Below, piece after piece: positions 1 to 7,985 of a stretch of 64,000 nucleotides of DNA. This DNA is from Leptolyngbya sp. NIES-3755 (GTDB taxonomy: Bacteria; Cyanobacteriota; Cyanobacteriia; Leptolyngbyales; Leptolyngbyaceae). The stretch is from positions 248,001 to 312,000 of the forward strand of contig AP017309.1 of assembly GCA_001548435.1 (NCBI GenBank), read 5' to 3'. Position 1 is the stretch's first letter; each line of letters opens with the position of its first letter. Below the pieces are notes generated by a model that worked only from the letters and a program-made list of their open reading frames with translations, was not told where the DNA came from and did no database searches. The position numbers and the translations under genes were made by a program.

Positions 1-444
1 TCTCTCATCCATTCTCCTAAATCAAATGCGATCGCACTCCGCAGCGTCGAAACGTAACCGATGAAAAGACTTGCCGCAATAATCGCAACGCTCACTTTCA
101 GTGGTATTTTGGCAAGGTTCGGAAGTAGATTCCTCATACTCATAAACCGTTCTGCGATGGTGAACAGCAGGACAAACGTTGTTGCAAACTAGCCAATTTG
201 CGACTATCACGATTGATTTTTGAAATCTATAGAAGCGCTTCCAGCATGAGAACTCTGTGAATTTCCAAACCTCCTGCATCTAGCTAAAAGTTCTGGAAAT
301 TCTTGAGTTTCTATCACCCTGAAAGCATACACACATTTTCAAGATGAATCAATAGATCTTCTGAAAAGATGTGTATATGTTTCCTTTGCTGTAAGAGACG
401 ATCTAAAGTGTGTGGATACCTACAGAAAGCGTGTGTATGTGATC

Positions 445-660
445 ATGAATCAGCCTGCACATCATGACCCAATGCCCAGAGTCAAAGGCGTTCCCGCCGA
501 TCGAGATGAAATTAAAGAACGCCATAACGTGATGGTGAGTCCTTCTGCTTGGGAAGGATTAGACACGATCGCGAAAGAGTTAGGCTACAAGTCCCGCTCG
601 GATTTGATTGAAGCGGTCGGGCGGCGTGAAGTGAAATTGGAAAAATTGGATGAGCGATAA
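445..660 (+). CDS. Small ribbon-helix-helix-like protein
   Basis: A 71-residue protein whose second half (HNVMVSPSAWEGLDTIAKEL, then SRSDLIEAVGR) has the beta-strand, helix, turn, helix pattern of CopG/Arc-type DNA-binding proteins. Such proteins on plasmids act as copy-number regulators or antitoxins. The open frame extends upstream to a GTG at 412, but the ATG at 445 gives a more normal N-terminus. No toxin partner lies next to it, so it may be an orphan regulator. The family call rests on pattern only. Confidence 0.55.
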   Translation: MNQPAHHDPMPRVKGVPADRDEIKERHNVMVSPSAWEGLDTIAKELGYKSRSDLIEAVGRREVKLEKLDER

Positions 661-809
661 CAATCAATATTTTTTGAGATAGACTCTCGAAACTGATTCG
701 CTTTGACTTTCTCAGCACGTTCTTGGAGTTAATTGACGAGATCAGTTTTGCTCTCGTTCATGCTAAAGCTTATCTCACTGCTCTAAGTTGATCACAATCG
801 CGATCACTC
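661..809. other. Short intergenic stretch, nothing recognised
   Basis: I see no RNA gene, clear hairpin or conserved coding frame here. The stretch separates a rightward and a leftward gene that converge. Confidence 0.4.
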
Positions 810-1118
810 TCAATCCCTACGATTCTCCAAGCATCGTCCCTCACAATTCCGACGACTGCGAATGCAGCCGCTCTGGGCAAATCGCTGCCCATGCTTTCTC
901 ACAGTTGGATACGCTAGCCATTGAAGCGGAATTCCGGTCAACCTCCAAGCCAGCCGACCGAGAGAATGACAGACATCCCAAGCTTCTTCCGCACTCGGCT
1001 CCACGATAAACTCTTCCAGTTCTGCCCGAAATGCTGACCACTGCGATTGCATTGTGGGAGGGTGACAGAAATCGTAGGCTTTCATACTAATGCGGTATTG
1101 CTGGAAAATCTCAAACAT
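810..1118 (-). CDS. Conserved hypothetical cyanobacterial protein
   Basis: A 102-residue protein with no signal peptide or membrane segment. The start ATG is preceded by a purine-rich AAGGATGAG ribosome site. The central part (HSLGRLAWRLTGIPLQWLAYPTV, written here only in part, then KHGQRFAQSGCIRSRRN) reminds me of short hypothetical proteins in many filamentous cyanobacteria, a recollection I cannot check. No catalytic motif is visible. The last ten residues look less conserved, so the C-terminus may be altered. Function unknown. Confidence 0.5.
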   Translation of the reverse strand: MFEIFQQYRISMKAYDFCHPPTMQSQWSAFRAELEEFIVEPSAEEAWDVCHSLGRLAWRLTGIPLQWLAYPTVRKHGQRFAQSGCIRSRRNCEGRCLENRRD

Positions 1119-1296
1119 CGCTCATCCTTTTCGATCACCCGATCGCATGATTTCTTTCACTTAACCCGGAATGTCCTCGCCGCCGCTTGTGGATGCAATC
1201 ATCCCACGAATCGCTGCATACTCTTTCAAGCTCAACCGTATAACTCAGTATCAGAGAACGCTACATCGCTCTACACAAACCTTTAGGAGATCGATC

Positions 1297-1584
1297 ATGT
1301 TGCACCTCACTCTCCACAAATTCATTGCTTCCCTCGTTCAATCGATCGCTCAAAAACTCGATGCCATCGAAATTCACAGTTCAAAGGTCGCCCATTTCTT
1401 CTGTCGCCTGATTCCAGCTCAATGTCCCTTTGAAAGAGATGTTCAGTGCTTTGGTCGTATTCTATTTCACATTCCCCCAATGTGCAAACTCAACCCGTTC
1501 TATGAACAACTCATCGGCTTGCGGTTCAAGGCGCTTTGCTACTTGGCGGATGTGTGCGGAGAAGATATTGCTGTTTACTGTTAA
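1297..1584 (+). CDS. Mo-dependent nitrogenase C-terminal-like small protein
   Basis: A 95-residue protein with the hallmark block CPFERDVQCFGRILFHIPPM, followed by CKLNPFYEQLIGLRF and LCYLADVCGED. This matches the cyanobacterial family annotated as 'Mo-dependent nitrogenase' (Mo-nitro_C). Despite the name, these short proteins occur in non-fixing cyanobacteria and their role is unknown. The ATG at 1297 has an AGGAGA ribosome site six bases upstream. The frame is open further upstream to 1171, but that extension has no similarity and is probably not translated. No nif genes occur in the window. Confidence 0.75.
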   Translation: MLHLTLHKFIASLVQSIAQKLDAIEIHSSKVAHFFCRLIPAQCPFERDVQCFGRILFHIPPMCKLNPFYEQLIGLRFKALCYLADVCGEDIAVYC

Positions 1585-1663
1585 CTATTCAGAAACTCTC
1601 GATAGATTGTGTGTTTGATTAAAAGATCGAATTCTTGATGCTGCACCAGTTTAGAAAGGGAAG

Positions 1664-2992
1664 CTAGACATTAAAGGAATTTATCCAGCCGATCGCAGTT
1701 TGCACCAGTAACCAAGCATTTAATCCGATAATTACTACAGCAACCGCCCACGATGCGATTTTCAACCAACCAGGATTGACAAACTCACCCATCAAGCGGC
1801 GATCGCTCGTAAACATCACCAGCGGAACCACAGCAAACGATAGCTGTAAGCTGAGAATCACTTGACTGAATACCAGTAAGCTTCCCGTACTTTGTTCGCC
1901 AAAAAAGACGATCGCGATGAGTGCTGGAATAATCGCAAGCAAGCGAGTGGCTAAACGACGAATCCACGGTGGTAATTTGATTTGTAGAAAGCCTTCCATT
2001 ACAATCTGACCTGCTAGAGTTGCAGTCAGAGTTGAACTTTGTCCAGAAGCGAGTAATGCAACCCCAAAAATAGCACTTGCAGCACTTACACCTAACAGCG
2101 GTGAAAGAAGTTGATAGGCATCTTGAATCTCTGCAACATCGTGATTTCCAGAAACGTGAAAGGTTGCGGCTGCAACAATCAGAATTGCGCTGTTGATGAA
2201 CAATGCAAACGAAAGTGCAACGGTTGAATCAATAGTTCCAAATTTAATCGCTTCCCAGCGCTTTTTCGGGGTCGGCTGCCAGTTGCGCGTTTGCACGATC
2301 GAAGAATGAAGATATAGATTGTGCGGCATCACGGTTGCGCCCAGAATCCCGATCGCTAAATAAAGCATCTGAGGATTCCGCAGAATTTCACGATTTGGCA
2401 CATAGCCTTGTAAGATTCCACCGACATCAGGACGAGAAAATAGAATTTCTGCACCGAAGCAGATTCCAACGGTTGCAATTAATAGAATCACTAATCCTTC
2501 AACGTAGCGAAAGCCCTTACCTTGTAGAAACAGGAGTGCTAGAACATCGAGCGCTGTAATACATACACCCCAGATTAAGGGCAATCCAAATAGGAGCTGG
2601 AGCGCGATCGCACTGCCGAGTAACTCGGCTAAATCGCAAGCCGCGATCGCAATTTCACACAGTATCCACAGAACGAAGCTGATTCGAGGCGAGAAGTAGT
2701 CTCGACACGCCTGGGCTAAATCCTTTCCAGTTGCCACTCCTAACCGCACACAAAGCGATTGCAGCAGAATCGCCATCAAGTTTGAAAGTAAAACAACGCT
2801 GAGCAACGTGTAGCCGAACTTTGACCCGCCTGCAATATCAGTCGCCCAGTTCCCAGGGTCCATATATCCGACGGAAACGAGGTAGCCGGGTCCTGCAAAG
2901 GCTAATAATTTGCGCCAAAAGCCTTTGGCGTTTGGAACCGCGATGCTGCGATGCGCCTCTGGCAAACTAGGACGATGTTCAGAAAGTGACAT
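1664..2992 (-). CDS. mntH: Nramp-family Mn2+/divalent metal transporter
   Basis: A 442-residue inner-membrane protein with about eleven hydrophobic segments. It carries both Nramp signatures: DPGN at about residues 45-48 in TM1, and A-x-x-M-P-H-N at about 219-225 in TM6, the metal-coordinating D, N, A and M of the family. It should import Mn2+ or Fe2+ with protons. Its gene lies directly left of two TTTCAT repeat pairs (3003-3066), so it may share a control region with the rightward cobalamin-riboswitch operon. Length is normal and all motifs are intact. Substrate preference is inferred from the family. Confidence 0.93.
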   Translation of the reverse strand: MSLSEHRPSLPEAHRSIAVPNAKGFWRKLLAFAGPGYLVSVGYMDPGNWATDIAGGSKFGYTLLSVVLLSNLMAILLQSLCVRLGVATGKDLAQACRDYFSPRISFVLWILCEIAIAACDLAELLGSAIALQLLFGLPLIWGVCITALDVLALLFLQGKGFRYVEGLVILLIATVGICFGAEILFSRPDVGGILQGYVPNREILRNPQMLYLAIGILGATVMPHNLYLHSSIVQTRNWQPTPKKRWEAIKFGTIDSTVALSFALFINSAILIVAAATFHVSGNHDVAEIQDAYQLLSPLLGVSAASAIFGVALLASGQSSTLTATLAGQIVMEGFLQIKLPPWIRRLATRLLAIIPALIAIVFFGEQSTGSLLVFSQVILSLQLSFAVVPLVMFTSDRRLMGEFVNPGWLKIASWAVAVVIIGLNAWLLVQTAIGWINSFNV

Positions 2993-3002
2993 ATGCTGAG
3001 CC

Positions 3003-3019
3003 TTTCATTTTTCTTTCAT
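3003..3019 (+). promoter_or_regulatory. TTTCAT-N5-TTTCAT box 1a
   Basis: Two TTTCAT hexamers at 3003 and 3014, 11 bp apart. The box lies between mntH (leftward, 11 bp from its start codon) and the riboswitch operon (rightward). It belongs to the family of boxes described in the findings. Confidence 0.7.
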
Positions 3020-3049
3020 TTTTTAACAGTACCATCAAAATTCCAGGCT

Positions 3050-3066
3050 TTTCATTTTCTTTTCAT
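3050..3066 (+). promoter_or_regulatory. TTTCAT-N5-TTTCAT box 1b with promoter
   Basis: Hexamers at 3050 and 3061, 11 bp apart. They are followed 15 bp later by TTAGGAATA, a possible -10, so this is likely the promoter of the riboswitch-cbtB transcript. It is the second of two tandem boxes here. Confidence 0.7.
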
Positions 3067-3249
3067 TTTTACGGCACTATTTAGGAATAAAGGTAGACAT
3101 AGGGCGATCGTGTTTCATGCTTCTAAAGAGTTGAATGATCAAGATCGTCACCTTGCCATTTGAGAGAGATGCAAGCGATCGCATTCGTCAACCGTAAAAA
3201 TGGTTAACAAAGCGAAGCGATCGCCAAAATCGCGGTAGAGTAATAGACA

Positions 3250-3372
3250 CGATCGGTTCTGGTGGGGATCAGCCATCAGAAGCAAAGGGGAAAGTTTGGT
3301 GCAAGTCCAACGCTGTCCCGCAACTGTAAATCAGTCATCCATTCTAGATTGATCAGCCAGGATGCCCGCCGA
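3250..3372 (+). promoter_or_regulatory. Cobalamin riboswitch
   Basis: The leader contains the conserved core of the adenosylcobalamin aptamer: GGGGAAAGTTTGGTGCAAGT, then TCC, CTGTCCCGCAACTGTAA, and the closing B12 box AGCCAGGATGCCCGCC. The element ends 36 bases before cbtB. Riboswitches of this type usually repress downstream cobalt or cobalamin transport genes when B12 is plentiful. No separate terminator is obvious, so control may act on translation. Confidence 0.92.
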
Positions 3373-3407
3373 TTTCTCAAGGTTTCAATTCATCTGCGAG
3401 GTACAGA

Positions 3408-3599
3408 ATGATTACTCGATCGAATTCGTCTTTTTCTCAACAAGCCATTCGCTTCACGCTGTCTACACCCGTACAAGCAACGCTCTACGTTTCGCTCTGT
3501 GCTTTAATTCTCTGGACAGTCTACTTCACCACTTATCCGGCGGTTCATGACAAGGTACATTCTCTCCGACATCACACGCTGATGGTTTCTTGTCACTAA
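3408..3599 (+). CDS. cbtB: CbtB-like cobalt transporter subunit
   Basis: A 63-residue protein with one membrane helix (QATLYVSLCALILWTVYFTT) and the CbtB ending HDKVHSLRHHTLMVSCH, whose His and Cys residues are thought to bind metal. The start has a GAGG ribosome site. It is the first gene after the cobalamin riboswitch, which is the expected context for CbtAB cobalt uptake. No CbtA partner is present. The next gene is a different membrane protein, and a NicO permease lies beyond it on the other strand. Confidence 0.88.
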   Translation: MITRSNSSFSQQAIRFTLSTPVQATLYVSLCALILWTVYFTTYPAVHDKVHSLRHHTLMVSCH

Positions 3600-3618
3600 C
3601 AATCTTTGTGGGGTCGCT

Positions 3619-4809
3619 ATGCCAAAATTAAAGCTTTCTGCGCTCATTAGCGCTATCTGCCTAATGAGCTTGGTCTTCTATGGAACAACAGGATTTTCTC
3701 AGGCTCCACGATCGACGATTCGCCTCACGACTGATCCGCCACTCAATCAACTCGCTCCATTTGAGGCAGAAGCAGAGATCAACAAACCACCTGCACGTCT
3801 GACACTTGAAGCGGTTGATGCCAGGGGTCAATCTCTGAAAAATGCCAGAATCCGCTTGCAGATTCTCACACCACCTAAAACGCCCTGGTTTACAACAGAT
3901 TTCCCGATCGTGGAAGGCACAAAGCTACTAGATATTGATGCGATCGCCCCTCAAGGCACGTTGCAACTTCAGCAGACTTTCCCGATTCGCGGCACTTATC
4001 AGCTATTGATTGATGTAACTCCACAGAGCGCTAATTCTTTCAAACCTTTTCAGCAAACACTAACGCTCTCGATTCCTGAAAACTGGATTAAGTATCGCAA
4101 TTTTGCCATCCTAGCCGTTATCTTACTTGTAGTTGGATTAGTCGGCGGCTGGACGATCGGTGGACGGCAATCGATTCAGCTTGGAGAAATTGCACCGAAA
4201 CGGGTTCGATTGTTACTGAGTGGAGCGGTGATTGTTGCGATCGCAGCACTCCTCTATGTCAACATTAGTGCAGAACTGGCTCAGTCTGAAATGTCGATGC
4301 CAATGTCGCACATGATTGAATCAGTTCCAAAATCAGACACTCCAGCCGTGAGCCAAGTTCAAGGGCTTGAGATGCGATTGTCTGGAGACAAAAGCGCGAT
4401 CGTGGGTCAGCCTGCTCAACTGCAAGTGAGTGTGATTGATTCTCAAACCAAGCAGCCTGTCCCAGATGTCCAGCTAAAAGTAACAACGACTCAGCTTGAA
4501 AACAACTGGACTGCCTTTGCTTACGAGGGACTCAATGATGCAGCCGGACAATTTAGCTGGCAACAGCAATTTTTTGATGGTGCGCCGCACAAGGTTGAAG
4601 TCGAAGTTTCCCCTAGCTCTAATGCGGTTCGGAAGTTTCAGCCCTTTCAAGTGACGCAAACGATCGACGTTGAAGGGGTCGCGCCCCCGCTCTGGGTTCG
4701 TTTAATTGGTTTGAGCTATCTTGTCGGCATTGTCGGGCTTGGGTTGGCGCTGGGGTTGATACTACGAAGACAACGAACTCGACTTGCAAGATACCAAATT
4801 GCACCATAG
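3619..4809 (+). CDS. Secreted/membrane protein with two beta-sandwich (YtkA/FixH-like) domains
   Basis: A 396-residue protein with an N-terminal signal peptide (about 1-28), an Ig-like or YtkA-like domain (about 35-150), two membrane helices (about 160-215), a Met-rich stretch (SEMSMPMSHM at about 228), a second YtkA-like domain (about 245-350) and a C-terminal helix. The Met/His patch could bind a soft metal. It starts 19 bases after cbtB and so shares the riboswitch transcript. It may be a periplasmic metal-binding partner of CbtB, but this is inference. I cannot name the family with certainty. Confidence 0.6.
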   Translation: MPKLKLSALISAICLMSLVFYGTTGFSQAPRSTIRLTTDPPLNQLAPFEAEAEINKPPARLTLEAVDARGQSLKNARIRLQILTPPKTPWFTTDFPIVEGTKLLDIDAIAPQGTLQLQQTFPIRGTYQLLIDVTPQSANSFKPFQQTLTLSIPENWIKYRNFAILAVILLVVGLVGGWTIGGRQSIQLGEIAPKRVRLLLSGAVIVAIAALLYVNISAELAQSEMSMPMSHMIESVPKSDTPAVSQVQGLEMRLSGDKSAIVGQPAQLQVSVIDSQTKQPVPDVQLKVTTTQLENNWTAFAYEGLNDAAGQFSWQQQFFDGAPHKVEVEVSPSSNAVRKFQPFQVTQTIDVEGVAPPLWVRLIGLSYLVGIVGLGLALGLILRRQRTRLARYQIAP

Positions 4810-4849
4810 AGATCGAAAGAAATCGAAACCAATACTCTCGCCAGCATTT

Positions 4850-4900
4850 CTAGAAATCGTTGCCAGTAAGATTTAGTACCCAACTAGCAACGATTTCTAG
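4850..4900. terminator. Perfect 14-bp inverted repeat between convergent genes
   Basis: Arms 4850-4863 (CTAGAAATCGTTGC) and 4887-4900 are exact reverse complements with a 23-base spacer. It sits between the 3' ends of two convergent genes, as expected for a bidirectional terminator, although neither side has a clean T-run. It could also be a protein-binding site. Confidence 0.5.
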
Positions 4901-4989
4901 AGAAACAATTCTTTCATTGTTTTCGGGGGATTGCTTGCAAATCGCGGCATTTATTCTAGAAATGTCCGCGATCGATGCAGCTTATCTCA

Positions 4990-5892
4990 TTAAAGCCGAA
5001 CTCCACTATTGCCAAAGATAGCGTTTAGTACCTCTTGCAGGTCAGGTAATGCTGTGCCCTCACCTGTGACAAAAAAGACACCGACAATCAGGCTAAAGAC
5101 ACCTGTTAATGCGCCAACCACAACATAAACGTTTCGCTTTGTACTAGCTGAGACAAATCCTAGCAGCGAAAACGCAGCAACTAGCGAATTAGATACCAGT
5201 AAACCCGCCGTAAACGTAAGCAGCAACAAAGAAGCAGTAAACCGCGACGTTGCACCTGCCGCCGTTGCAATCAGAAGTGCTTGTGATCCAGTTTCGGCTC
5301 CAATACCGTGAATTAAGCCGATTCCAAAGGCAGTTTTTGGACCGTACTGAGTAATCTCATGAGTGTGTTGTACAGGTTGTCCAGTGAGTTTACTTTTGAG
5401 GGTTTCCCAAGCACGACCCACGATCGCGAAAACTACCATCCAACGACTTTGCAACCGAAACGATCGTCCATACCGCCAAATTGAATAAAAAATCCAAACT
5501 CCCAGAATAATCAGGGTAACGCCCACCACTCGTTCCATAATCGGATCAATCCAATCGGGCAAAATGGCGCTTGCCCAAAGTGCGAGCAATCCTAGCGCAA
5601 CGACCACTGAGGCGTGTCCTAATGCGTACATTGTTGCCAGGAAAAAACCAGCTTTAGCTTGCTGTCGCTGCTGCCGCGATCGCGGTTGTGAAGGACGTTG
5701 AGCGGTAGCTGCTCGCGATGACAAGCGTTGTGAACCAGAATGAGCAACTAGCTCAGCTTCCTGTTCTGCTTCTTCGGTTGTCACCACTGACCCTGTAATA
5801 TCCGTAATCGCAGCGATGTGATCCCAGTCGATCCCGTGACGCAACCCTAATGCGAATCCTAGAAACAAAAGACTAATCAGACCAAAATTCAT
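4990..5892 (-). CDS. NicO/NiCoT-family nickel-cobalt permease
   Basis: A 300-residue membrane protein. TM2 carries RHGIDWDHIAAI, a match to the HX4DH nickel/cobalt signature of the NiCoT family, and a second signature GLIHGIGAETGSQ occurs further on. A charged Arg/Gln-rich loop (about residues 60-85) separates the early helices. The ATG at 5892 is preferred over the 22-residue longer frame because it begins at a typical membrane N-terminus. With the riboswitch-linked CbtB it suggests cobalt supply for B12, or nickel for urease or hydrogenase. Direction and substrate are inferred. Confidence 0.85.
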   Translation of the reverse strand: MNFGLISLLFLGFALGLRHGIDWDHIAAITDITGSVVTTEEAEQEAELVAHSGSQRLSSRAATAQRPSQPRSRQQRQQAKAGFFLATMYALGHASVVVALGLLALWASAILPDWIDPIMERVVGVTLIILGVWIFYSIWRYGRSFRLQSRWMVVFAIVGRAWETLKSKLTGQPVQHTHEITQYGPKTAFGIGLIHGIGAETGSQALLIATAAGATSRFTASLLLLTFTAGLLVSNSLVAAFSLLGFVSASTKRNVYVVVGALTGVFSLIVGVFFVTGEGTALPDLQEVLNAIFGNSGVRL

Positions 5893-6013
5893 GTGTTCTA
5901 ATATCCCTAACTTCAAACCAGTAGAGACATCAGAACATTGAAATAAGATATCAAACAATCCCTATGGGGGGCATTTGAAAGTGGCTTTTCGACAAGCTTA
6001 AGAATGACTTTGT

Positions 6014-6030
6014 TTTCATCTAATTCTCAT
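6014..6030 (+). promoter_or_regulatory. Degenerate TTTCAT box
   Basis: TTTCAT at 6014 and TCTCAT at 6025 keep the 11-bp spacing. The box lies upstream of the leftward NicO gene but points rightward, as at mntH, so its target is unclear. Confidence 0.35.
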
Positions 6031-6051
6031 CTCGCAATTTGGCTGCTTTAG

Positions 6052-6092
6052 CGTTAAATAATCTGTCACAACGGCTCCGATCGTTGCCAGTC
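6052..6092 (-). pseudogene. Fragment of a second VKOR gene
   Basis: This stretch matches positions 12177-12217 of the intact VKOR gene at 38 of 41 bases. In the same frame it encodes GLATIGAVVTDYLT, the first membrane helix of VKOR. It ends exactly where an IS6-like terminal repeat begins (6094), so a VKOR gene was probably truncated by that element. Confidence 0.6.
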
Positions 6093-6093
6093 C

Positions 6094-6124
6094 GGTTGTG
6101 TCGCAAAAATGGTAATGTGAGAAG
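6094..6124 (+). mobile_element. Solo IS6-family-like terminal repeat
   Basis: The sequence GGTTGTGTCGCAAAAATGG, followed by TAATGTGAGAAG, resembles IS6/IS26-type ends (GG-CTGT-GCAAA). It is nearly the same as a copy at 25903, including internal bases past the repeat. No transposase gene follows; PBP2 coding begins soon after. This is a remnant left by deletion. Confidence 0.6.
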
Positions 6125-6182
6125 ACTATTTTTTCTCTGCTCTTAGCTTAAATGACTACTGATTCCCTATTGAAGTCGCGCT

Positions 6183-7985
6183 CTAATTTGGTTGCTTCGT
6201 CTTAAAATAAACGTCCATTACTTGACGAATCATCGGTGCAGCGATCGCGCCCCCTCCGCCACCCGAATTTTCAGCAAATGCGACCACTACAATTTTAGGG
6301 TTGTCGCTCGGTGCATATGCGCCGAACCAAGCGTGATTAGGGCGAGGCGGATCTTCGGCTGTCCCACTTTTACCTGAAACAGAAGGTAGGGTGGACTCGT
6401 TCAGCGCTTGTCCCGTTCCTTTACTGACCACACTCCGCAACCCTGCTTGTAAAACGCGAAGAGTTTCGGGCTTGAGATTGAGGGCATTTCCTTGATTTTG
6501 CACAGGAATAACTTGGCTCTTTTTGACAAGCGAAGGTTTAACACGGTAGCCCCCATTGCCCACGGCTGAAAACATAACGGCAATTTGAAGCGGTGTTGCT
6601 TGCAGCATTCCTTGACCGATCGCCGTATTGATCGTATCGCCAACGTACCAGCCTTCTTTAAGCTGTTTTTGCTTCCAATCTGGATCGGGAACTAACCCGT
6701 GTGCTTCTTCATTAGATACTTCAATCCCTGTAGTTTCACCAAAGCCGAATCGTTTTGCCCAATCGAGTAAAGGTTTGGCTTCCGTCCCAATTGCAACTTG
6801 AGCGAAAAACGTATTGCTGCTCCAAGCGAGTGCGTCCACAAATCCCACCTGCCCAAATCCCGCTCTGTTTGATTCCCAAATCTGACCGCCGCCTGTTGAA
6901 AGGTAAGGATAAGTGCCAAGAACTGTATTAGGAGTATATTTACCAGACTCCAAAGCCGCTGTCGTCGTGACAATCTTGAAGGTGCTGGCGGGCGGATAAG
7001 CTTGAAGTGCCCGATTGAGAAATGGAAATTGCTTTGCTTGGAGTTGCTGCCACGCTTGAGAACTAATTTGCTTGACGAACAGATTGGGATCAAAACCAGG
7101 ACGACTCGCCATAGCCAAAACTTCGCCATTGCTTGGATTCAGGGCGACGATCGCGCCAGTCCGATCACCCAATGCGTCTTCTGCTGCTTTCTGTAAATCT
7201 AAATCGATCGTCAGTTGAACATCCTGACCGGGTTGAGCAGGCTTATCCGCTAGTTTTCTAACAATTTGTCCAAGACCATTAATTTCAACCTGCTGCCCGC
7301 CTTGCTGCCCTCGAAGCTGCGATTCATAAACCGCTTCAATGCCTGCTTTGCCGACCAAATCGCCGAAATGGTAATCTTGACCTTGCCGCGATCGCATTGT
7401 TTCAGCATCGATTTCACCCACATATCCCAACACATGAGCAGCTAGTGTTTTGTGAGGATAATCCCGCATCAGAGCCGGACGAACTTCAACGCCTTGAAAA
7501 CCGCTGAGTTGTTCCTTGATTCGCGTCACTTCAGCTACATTAATACCCCGTTTCACCACGATCGGCTGTCGTGACCTGTAGCCAGATTGTTTCAAATAGT
7601 TCTCAAGGTTAGCAGTTGAAATTCCCAGAATCTTTGAGAGGCGGCTAAGAATTGAATTCCATTCTGCGGGTTGATGCGCGATCGGCTGAAGTACAACCGA
7701 GTAGGAAAGCTTACTCCCTGCAAGAATTCGCCCTTTGCGGTCTAGAATCTTTCCCCGTTCTTCTGATGTGGAAATGAGGCGAATTCGGTTCTGTTCTGCA
7801 AGTTGAAAATAATACTTGCCTTGAATAACTTGTAAATAAAACAAACGACCACCCAACCCGCCTAATAGGAGAAGTGCGGTCAACAGCATTAGAATAAATG
7901 CCTTTTTGCGTTTAGCAATTCCTTTTTTCACAGATGGAGCAGCGAAGCGGAAACGACGAACTGAAGATAACTGAAACCGAGTCAT
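6183..7985 (-). CDS. mrdA: Penicillin-binding protein 2 (peptidoglycan transpeptidase)
   Basis: A 600-residue class B PBP. It has a short basic cytoplasmic tail, one membrane anchor (about residues 29-52), a dimerisation domain and a transpeptidase domain with the three active-site motifs: S334-T-F-K, S389-S-N and K-S-G-T (about 530-540). It should crosslink peptidoglycan during lateral wall growth. Its start overlaps the CPBP gene end by four bases, so the two are translationally coupled. All motifs are intact. A plasmid copy beside metal-resistance genes is unusual and suggests a duplicate or stress-specific version. Confidence 0.93.
   Translation of the reverse strand: MTRFQLSSVRRFRFAAPSVKKGIAKRKKAFILMLLTALLLLGGLGGRLFYLQVIQGKYYFQLAEQNRIRLISTSEERGKILDRKGRILAGSKLSYSVVLQPIAHQPAEWNSILSRLSKILGISTANLENYLKQSGYRSRQPIVVKRGINVAEVTRIKEQLSGFQGVEVRPALMRDYPHKTLAAHVLGYVGEIDAETMRSRQGQDYHFGDLVGKAGIEAVYESQLRGQQGGQQVEINGLGQIVRKLADKPAQPGQDVQLTIDLDLQKAAEDALGDRTGAIVALNPSNGEVLAMASRPGFDPNLFVKQISSQAWQQLQAKQFPFLNRALQAYPPASTFKIVTTTAALESGKYTPNTVLGTYPYLSTGGGQIWESNRAGFGQVGFVDALAWSSNTFFAQVAIGTEAKPLLDWAKRFGFGETTGIEVSNEEAHGLVPDPDWKQKQLKEGWYVGDTINTAIGQGMLQATPLQIAVMFSAVGNGGYRVKPSLVKKSQVIPVQNQGNALNLKPETLRVLQAGLRSVVSKGTGQALNESTLPSVSGKSGTAEDPPRPNHAWFGAYAPSDNPKIVVVAFAENSGGGGGAIAAPMIRQVMDVYFKTKQPN

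Noticed and set aside
22-279. An 85-codon minus-strand frame with a CDYCGKSF knuckle at the window edge
   Set aside because: No ribosome site. The reading quality shifts to another frame near 60, and the window ends before its relation can be judged. It may be a broken zinc-ribbon gene, but I cannot support it.
1297-1584. Evidence for nitrogen fixation
   Set aside because: The Mo-nitrogenase C-terminal-like protein occurs in non-fixing species, and no nif structural or assembly gene is in the window.
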